Shown here in pieces: positions 57,338 through 64,000 of a DNA stretch of 64,000 bases. Position 1 is the first letter of the stretch, and every line of letters starts with the position of its first letter. A program made the translations under genes and the position numbers. A model generated the notes under the pieces. It ran no database searches. It was not told where the DNA came from and saw nothing but the letters and a program-made list of their open reading frames with translations. The stretch lies in the NCBI GenBank assembly GCA_010645155.1, contig CM021318.1, positions 402,411 to 466,410 of the forward strand, given 5' to 3'. This stretch comes from Tigriopus japonicus (lineage: Eukaryota; Arthropoda; Copepoda; Harpacticoida; Harpacticidae).

Positions 57338-59844
57338 ATGAGTACTATGGCAGGTCAGATTCGTCGTGTTTTGTGGGCGTTCCTGGTGATCAGTTTGAGT
57401 GTGATCTTGGCTCAGGATCCGACGGATATCAACTGGTTGGAGGCGGCTCCGGGCGTGGCCATGGAGTACAAAGTGCACGTGGATGCCGGCAAAGAGGATT
57501 GCTACTTTCAGTTTGTTCATGCCGGAGCCACACTCTACGTATCATATCAGGTAATAACTTAGTACTTGCAACAATCCCAATCAAAAATAAGACAGGATGT
57601 GTCAAGAGTTAAAGTTGGGGTTCTTTGGCAAAAGAAACATTGCTCGTCTTGGGTGTGTTTTTGAGCTCAAGAACTCATTTTATATTTCAAAAGCTTTTCA
57701 CACCACTTCTGACATGTGAATGCAATACGGAACATTTATTTGAATTCGGTCAAAGAGGTCACGGTAAACACTATTATCTGTAAAACACACTTAAAAATAA
57801 ATATTTGAAAAATTACTTTGACTGAAGTCTTAGATGTACTAAGAACAGTGTTATTCTCAAATATTTTGGAAATCTATTTTGCGGATCTATTTTCAACGCC
57901 CTTTTTGATCAGGCATTCTCGAAGGACCAAACAAGAGGGTCATTACATCAATGTAGACAAATGGCAAAGTAGATTTCGACAATATTTTAGGTAGACAAAC
58001 GCAAAAGACTATTTGAGGATGGGATTAAAGAAAATGTTCAAACAATTATCTTTAAGAATGTTTTAAGTGACCTTTAGCGTATTTTTGCCCGTGACTTAAT
58101 TAACAGAATTCACATTTACTGTACATGCAGTATTGCATTAACACCTCAAAAGAGGTCTCAAAAGTTTTCGGAATTTAAAACTGACTTCTTGAGCTCTAAT
58201 ACACACCGTGGCAAAGAGGTAAACAAGAGCTAATTTTAAAAATGTTTGATTGTTTGACTGATCATTTTCAATTTTTTCAAAAAAAAAATTCGCGCAATTT
58301 CATTTGTTTCTCGCAAAAAGCGACCTCAAGTGGCAAAAATTGCATCATCTGGAGCGCAGATGTGGAAAAATTCCTTAAAACTGCTCTTTACCTTTTCAGG
58401 ACATTATGATTTTCCCCTTCATTTTGAAGTTATTACACATCAAAAATGTCAATTTAAGCCTCAATATCAGTCACCCTCTACAATGAGGAGAAAGAAAAAA
58501 GGGAAAAAGGAGAAAACAAAAGGCGATTTCAGACCAACAGGAAGGAGAAACAGGAGCCCTCAAACTTACGAATCTCTGAACCCTGGTGTGACAAACAAAA
58601 ACAATTTTAGTCTTTTTGAAGTACATAACTTTTCAAGTGTGAATAAATGGCTACACAATGAAATCAAAAAGAAACGCCAAACATCTGCAAGCAATGCATA
58701 AAAGGTATACGAGCCTACTACAAACAGAGGGTCACTTAGTACTAGCATGCACCCCACGTCTTGAACTGCAAGACCAAGAGATATTCTCAAATCGAGGTTT
58801 GGCTGTAAGAGATGATCTATCCATGCAATCAATTCTTTTTTATTCAATCTACTTATTGTTTTTATTCTTCCTAATCCTTGGCTAGGTACTCAAAGGTGGC
58901 GATGGGGCCATTGGATTCGCCGTAAAAGATCCCCAAGGCAAGGCCGTTCATCCTTACGCGTGGAAAGCCAATTCAGAGTATGAGGAGAACACCGCCGCTG
59001 GAGGTTATTATGCCGTGTGTTTGGACAACCAATTCTCCAAGTTCTCAGCCAAATTGGTCAATCTCTACTTGACCACGTTCCGCTACGATGAGTGGGAGAA
59101 ATTTGCGCAAGAACTTCAGGTACGTGACATGCATGCGAAAAAAGTGAGGCTTGGGAGGAAACGAGTTCAGTGGTATTTATCATCATCCATCAATTATTGA
59201 AATTCATGACTGATTAAAAGAGCGAAAAGTACTTCCTTTTTGCATGGATTTGCAAAATCCCTTGGGGAATCTCAATCAAGTACGTTTGCCCTTGATACTT
59301 TTAAGACTAGAGGAGAAAATTGGAGAACAAAACTTCCAACAAACGAATTTCATTAACATATGGGTCGCTAATTCACATCGTGAAGGTCTGTTTTTGTCAT
59401 TTAGAGGCAAACTTTCCATCTCCATTCTCGCTTTTCATTAAAAGAACAATGATAGAAGATTGTTTTTTAACATAAACTCACGAGATTGGGAATACCTAGC
59501 TATTTTTATCCAAGTGTGAACCTCCGACATTATTGAACGTTGAATGAATTCCCTTTTGTTTTATTTTCTAGGACATGGATGTGACGGTGCAAAACTTCAC
59601 AACTGTTTTAAGTGGCGTGGACAAACGGATTCAAGTGATGCGGCAATTTCAGCAACTTTCTCGTGGCCTCGAATCACGAGATTACAACTTACTCGAGGCC
59701 AATCTGAGCTATGTTTCCACGTGGTCTTTGATTCAATGTGCCGTGGTCATTATCTCTGGGTTCACGCAAGTTCACTTCGTCAAATCGCTCTTTAACTCGG
59801 ATGGACGCAAAACTGCCGGAGCTAAAACTCAAGCTCGAGCTTAA
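57338..59844 (+). CDS. p24/TMED family cargo receptor (complete, three exons)
   Basis: p24 proteins cycle between ER and Golgi in COPI/COPII vesicles and sort cargo such as GPI-anchored proteins. Exons are 57338-57550, 58886-59119 and 59572-59844, all phase 0, giving 239 aa. Residues 1-25 form a signal peptide (VLWAFLVISLSVILAQ). A GOLD domain covers about 40-140, with its paired cysteines (GKEDCYFQF, YYAVCLDNQFS). A short coiled-coil linker follows (SGVDKRIQVMRQFQQLSRGL), then one membrane segment near the C-terminus (LIQCAVVIISGFTQVHFV). The family motif F-x-x-RD-x-N-L is present as LESRDYNLLEANL. The tail KSLFNSDGRKTAGAK resembles the gamma subfamily (TMED5/TMED1 type) and has no terminal dilysine. 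The ATG at 57338 has a second in-frame ATG three codons later. Confidence 0.92.
57651..58210. mobile_element. MITE with CACGGTG termini, copy 2
   Basis: It aligns along its length with 9749-10312 (for example TTGAATTCGGTCAAAGAGGT, GAAGGACCAAACAAGAGGGT, GCCCGTGACTTAATTAACAG). The right end CACACCGTG is conserved and the left end has decayed to GGGTGTG. It lies in TMED intron 1. Confidence 0.7.
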
Positions 59845-60158
59845 AAAACAAGGACCGTGGGGATCCTCGAGACTTATAAGATGCATATATGAACATAAAT
59901 ATGCAGTTGAGGCTCATTGATGGGAATAGCGAATTACGCTTTGCTATTGCTCGAGGAATTTGGTAGACCGATTCTCAAATTTGTAATAATACTCAAAACG
60001 ACGACTTAAGATCTGAGACACATTCCATCGCATAATTTATTTTTATTACGCAAGTATATTTGTTACACGATTATTTTGACGATGATTAAAGATCATTATT
60101 ATTATTATTACTTTACGTTGTTATACGTTCAGGTTGTTACAACTGTAAATGACGGAAC

Positions 60159-60164
60159 AATAAA
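60159..60164 (+). terminator. TMED polyadenylation signal AATAAA
   Basis: A canonical AATAAA followed by a GT-rich stretch lies 315 bases after the TMED stop and before the convergent ECT2 stop at 60453. Confidence 0.55.
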
Positions 60165-60452
60165 GCGATTTTGCAGACTCATTTGGTAACTCTGGATCCC
60201 AGTGTGAAATGCAGCAAGAGCAAAGGGCAGCCAGCACACATGTTAAGAAATAACTTGGTTAATCATGTAACCCAAGGGTTCAGTTGGACAGAAACGGAAA
60301 AGTGGAAGAAGGATACGGTAAAGTGGGTTCTTGGTTTTTAGTGTTTTATAGAATCTATATTGTACAACAGAATTTCCCCTCTCACCCTTGCCCTCACTAT
60401 CAACATGTTACGAGCATATCCACAACCCTCATCATTCAACATGGGCGACATC

Positions 60453-63400
60453 TTAGAAGCGTTTCCCTAAAGAGTTGGACAGGAATTTGAAAGAAGCGCG
60501 CCGTTTCACATTCATGGTTGGCGTGCGCGGCATCGCAAAGGCGCCCCCCATTTTGGAACCACGCGGGCTCTCCTCGACGTCCATGTTTGGCGGCGGCGGC
60601 ATTGGGCGCCCAGCAGCTCTGGCTGAGCGAGGGCTATCTGCAGACAAGAGATCTGAGCACGACTGCAGCCTGAGATTCTTTAGATCACCAGAGGGTGTGG
60701 AAGTAAGACGCTCGCGCCCACCAGAGCTGCCTACGAATAAGCTCCCTCGGGGAAGTGAGGAGGTCATGAGGGGCGAGATCATGCTTGAGACTGCTCGCGT
60801 CATCCTATTGTTGGGCGTGCGGTGAATGCTTAGCGCCTTCTTGACCCTACTCAAGCTCTTGTAAGTCTTGTTCACGTTCAGGTCAGAGGCTGTCAGCTCG
60901 AGGTCACACGAGCGCATCTTGACCAGATACGTGTCTGGGTCAGGGCGATACATGGTATTGGCCACGTTGCGACATAAGACCTTGAGAAAATCGGTCTTTC
61001 TCATGTCGTCTGAGACTATTTGAAACACGTACATGCGCTCCTTCAGTTCCTGGAAGCATGTTGGGACACATGGGACAACCATTCTTACATACTCAAACGG
61101 CGATTTTTCCCGCTGGACAAATCAGACTTTTCTGTATCGCACAATCGAAAGAAAATGACTAGTGCAACAGGAAAACGCGCCGCATAATGACAAATTTTAC
61201 ACTACTCTACTTGAACAAAATCATGATCAAAACCTGAAAATTCAATCCTTACCTCGTTACTTCGACAGACCAGGGTAAAGCAATCTGAGCACTCATCTCC
61301 ATCTACGAGATCAACAACTCTCCGAATGGCGTTCAAATTCATGAGGTGAATGTGTTTGTGAGGACGTGAGGATGTGAGTGGAGGTGCAGCTGTGGTGACG
61401 AGACCAGAGTTTCGAAGGCTCATTGTGCTCGGACTCTTGACCCCTAATCCTCCTCGGCCTTGATTGCGACGTCGTTTACTCATCTCGAGGACATCCGTGA
61501 ATAGGAACAAGGTCATGTCGGTGCCTTTACCACACAGTTCGTCTGAGCCACCCAATTCTACCACATCGACTTTGCACAGGAACCTAGAGACATTCACAAT
61601 CCATGCATGAGCTCGATTAGCAAGGAGGTTAATAGTACAATGTACAATGAAGTCTGCTCAGAGAGGACCTTTCAGATTGAAGTGCTGAATTTACGTAGGG
61701 GACGTGAAGGTTTCATTTGAACAAGAAAGGCCCAAATAACACAATGCATGAATTAAACCAAGTGGCAGGACAACTTCATTTCCATGTAAATGAGACTGAC
61801 TTTTCGTTGGGCACCCATTGTACGAGCAATTTAAACAGAAATGAGGTCCAGAGTACATTCATTTCTTTGCCGAAGAGGGTTTCAATTACTTACTGTCTGT
61901 TCGATGAGATGATTTGTGGTGGACAATTCTCAATATCGCTAAATATTTCAAAAATATGCACTTGTCCCTCTGTTTTGCGCTTGTCCTCGTTGATATTCGT
62001 CAGGACCTGAAATTTACGAACTTCCAAAGTAAGTCCACCAAGGTCAATAGTAGACAGTTATCAATTACTAGGACAAGGATGGTTCCGTGGTCTATGACTA
62101 GGATTATCAAATATGATTTTCAATTCAATTTTTCTACCTATTCACAACTAGATAGGATTAAAGAAGCTAGACAGGATAATCATGGAAACACCCCAAAACT
62201 CACCTCTTTGATCTTGATAAGAGCTTGCTCGAGTAAAGGACCGTCGGGGTGATCTTTTTCCTTCTTGGTGTGCTTTAACAAGTCATTGAGCAAGAGGGTG
62301 ACACTGCCGAGTCGTTGAACTGGGCGGATCATGAGCTCGGCCAAGGTTTGTCGGCCACATTCGGGTTTGCCTAGGCACACTTTTAAGAAGGCGTGAAAGC
62401 GCATATTCGTCCGATCACACTCTTCCAACGTCTGTTTGGAGTTCTCGAAGAAATTCACAAACGATGGATAAGCACGCATGAGGTCATCTGCATACTTGAG
62501 AAACACCCGTCCAATACAATGATTCTCTCGCCAATCCCACAACATGGTTCGCAATTCCGCCAACATGGCCGAATGGACTTCCAAAATAGGCGGCACGTTC
62601 CCAAAGATGATCTTCATCTGAGTCGGGTTTAACAATTCCATCTTGGGATCCTCCAGAGGCTCTTTGAACACACTTACAATGGTCTTGAGAATGGACACGT
62701 AGTTCTCTTCGGTCTGAACTAACTCGGAAAACACCATTTGACGCGCAGTCATGGACGCCAACGGCACAATCTCGACACCCGCGGGTTTAGCCGGCGATCG
62801 CAACGGACTCTTAACCCCCTTGGACGGGGTATGGGCGTGCTCAAATTGCGGGGTCGACTCGGATCGGCCCTTTTCGGGCGTGTCCAAGAACGACCCACTG
62901 TGCGACACCAATTCACTCAAGGAGGACCGGGCCTTCTTGTTGGTGGATGGCACCAATGTCGGCAAGCCCCCGTCCCCTTGGGCCAGTTGACGCACGGCCT
63001 CCGTTCGTCGCTTCTTTCGACGCCCATGGGACCCCGGGGTGTTGGGTGAAAAATACGGGGTCCTGGGACTCAGACAGTGACCCAAGTAATCGGCGAACAG
63101 ATGCATGTTCTCTTCGGCACAAGCTTCCATTTGAATGGACGCCCAGAACCACTCGACTTTGACCACGTGGATCTCGGCTCGAACCTGAGGAGGCATGGCC
63201 GTGATATGTCGATCCTCGACCACGATATGAGTACACCCGGGCTGTTGGTAATCCGGACATTCGCGTCCGCCATTCCGCACACATTCTTCCACCATGTGCG
63301 CTTGTTCTTCCGGACTAAAACCCAAGAAGTGGATCCGAGCCCCGTGAAAGGGTTTGACCTTCCAACGGGATTGAAATTCGGGGTCATCGGCGCGAAAACC

Positions 63401-63857
63401 GGGGGTGCGACGTCGTTCCCAAGCCTGAGCTAACCACGTGTCTTGCATGATAGGAATGTCGAAAGTGGAGGCGTAGGTATACTTTTCACCCTGACAATTC
63501 CGGGCCACTAAATGAGTGGCCTGGCCTTTGCTTTGGGCTAAATCGGGCAAGACTCGCCCACCCATGGAATGGATCCAGAAGATGAAGCGCTTGAGGTCGC
63601 GTTTGCAGTCACGGGCGCGATATCCTTCGTTGAAACAGATGCCGAATCCGCGCATACTCAAGCAAAACAGAGGTCGACTGGACATCATGAGCGTGCCTCC
63701 ATCGACTTGGGCCATTTCCGCCAAAGCCGTGATTCCGAATAGGGTCCGTTCTTGCCCATTGAGCCGCTCAAAAGCCGGACCTTCGAAATCGGTCAAGACC
63801 CAGGCCAAATTTTCCGGTGGATCTCGATCATCGTCACCAGAAACATCGCTGACAGAC
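60453..63857 (-). CDS. ECT2: ECT2/pebble Rho guanine-nucleotide exchange factor (C-terminal four exons; partial)
   Basis: ECT2 activates RhoA at the division plane and is needed for cytokinesis. Exons in the window are 63857-62204, 62006-61894, 61583-61253 and 61049-60453, GT/AG with matching phases, giving about 897 aa. The first exon begins in phase 2, so the N-terminus is outside the window. Visible parts are two BRCT repeats (FCLSMRGFGICF, GRVLPDLAQ, THLVARNCQGEKY; then FLGFSPEEQAHMVEECV, CTHIVVEDRHI, VVKVEWFWASI), a nuclear-localisation cluster GRRKKRR, TP sites suited to mitotic kinases (PNTPG, LDTPEKG, TPSKG), a DH domain at about 370-550 (VFSELVQTEENYVSILK, RFHAFLKVCLGKPECGRQTL, RPVQRLGSVTLLLNDLLKHT), a PH domain (LFLFTDVLEMSKRR, HKHIHLMNLNAIRRV, LCRNVANTMY) and a basic Ser-rich tail ending LSNSLGKRF. 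The domain order and the human match are unambiguous. Confidence 0.95.
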
Positions 63858-64000
63858 CTGCAATTGAATAGAAGACACGCCATTCAACATCGTGTCAAGA
63901 TGCAACCCATCTATGATCATTGGTCTATCGACGAATTGATCAACATCTTATCTATAGACGGACTCATTAGGTATATTCAACCTTAACAATCAAACATAAA

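Noticed and set aside
58330..58701. 123-codon Lys-rich frame in TMED intron 1
   Set aside because: It is AT-rich and low in complexity, has no recognisable motif and lies within a well-defined intron.
60475..60825. 116-codon plus-strand frame
   Set aside because: It is the antisense shadow of the last ECT2 exon.
62738..63986. Several plus-strand frames of 70-156 codons
   Set aside because: They are antisense to the large ECT2 BRCT-DH exon.

Overview
This is a eukaryotic, intron-bearing genomic window, almost certainly from an arthropod. The support is a TTAGG-type (arthropod telomere motif) interstitial array at 55821-55898, a two-pore potassium channel closest in layout to Drosophila Ork1, AT-rich intergenic DNA and a large, diverse load of MITEs, tRNA-derived SINEs and LINE fragments. 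A crustacean such as a copepod is a reasonable guess, but the sequence alone does not prove it. Two runs of N (3793-4232 and 30322-30596) are assembly gaps.

Layout, left to right: (1) 1583-22172, minus: complete nine-exon BBS1 (BBSome subunit, 591 aa), spread over 20.6 kb with introns of 5.0, 8.6 and 3.4 kb full of repeats. (2) 22683-27700, plus: complete two-exon SGSM3 (TBC-SH3-RUN Rab GTPase-activating protein, 804 aa), head to head with BBS1 across a 510-bp divergent promoter. (3) 27.7-36 kb: repeat-rich DNA with a 1.9-kb terminal-inverted-repeat element, a 21-bp minisatellite and LINE debris. (4) 36297-40363, minus: at least three exons of an unrecognised serine/aspartate-rich protein, including a 53-nt first coding exon. 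(5) 43350-54336, plus: complete nine-exon Ork1-like K2P channel (686 aa). (6) 54402-56220, minus: complete two-exon ABITRAM/FAM206 (191 aa), tail to tail with the channel only 65 bp away. (7) 57338-59844, plus: complete three-exon p24/TMED cargo receptor (239 aa). (8) 60453-63857, minus: the last four exons of ECT2/pebble (about 897 aa; the N-terminus lies beyond the window).

The seven genes strictly alternate in strand (- + - + - + -), giving three head-to-head and three tail-to-tail pairs. They do not form an obvious pathway: cilium trafficking, Rab regulation, membrane excitability, nuclear/actin regulation, ER-Golgi transport and cytokinesis are all represented. I found no gene cluster that looks like a new multi-gene system. 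The most unusual material is the mobile-element landscape (a hAT-type MITE with an exact 8-bp duplication, a 1.3-kb foldback element with a nested MITE, a 38-bp near-perfect hairpin in a BBS1 intron), the unidentified disordered protein, and the telomere-like array inside an ABITRAM intron.
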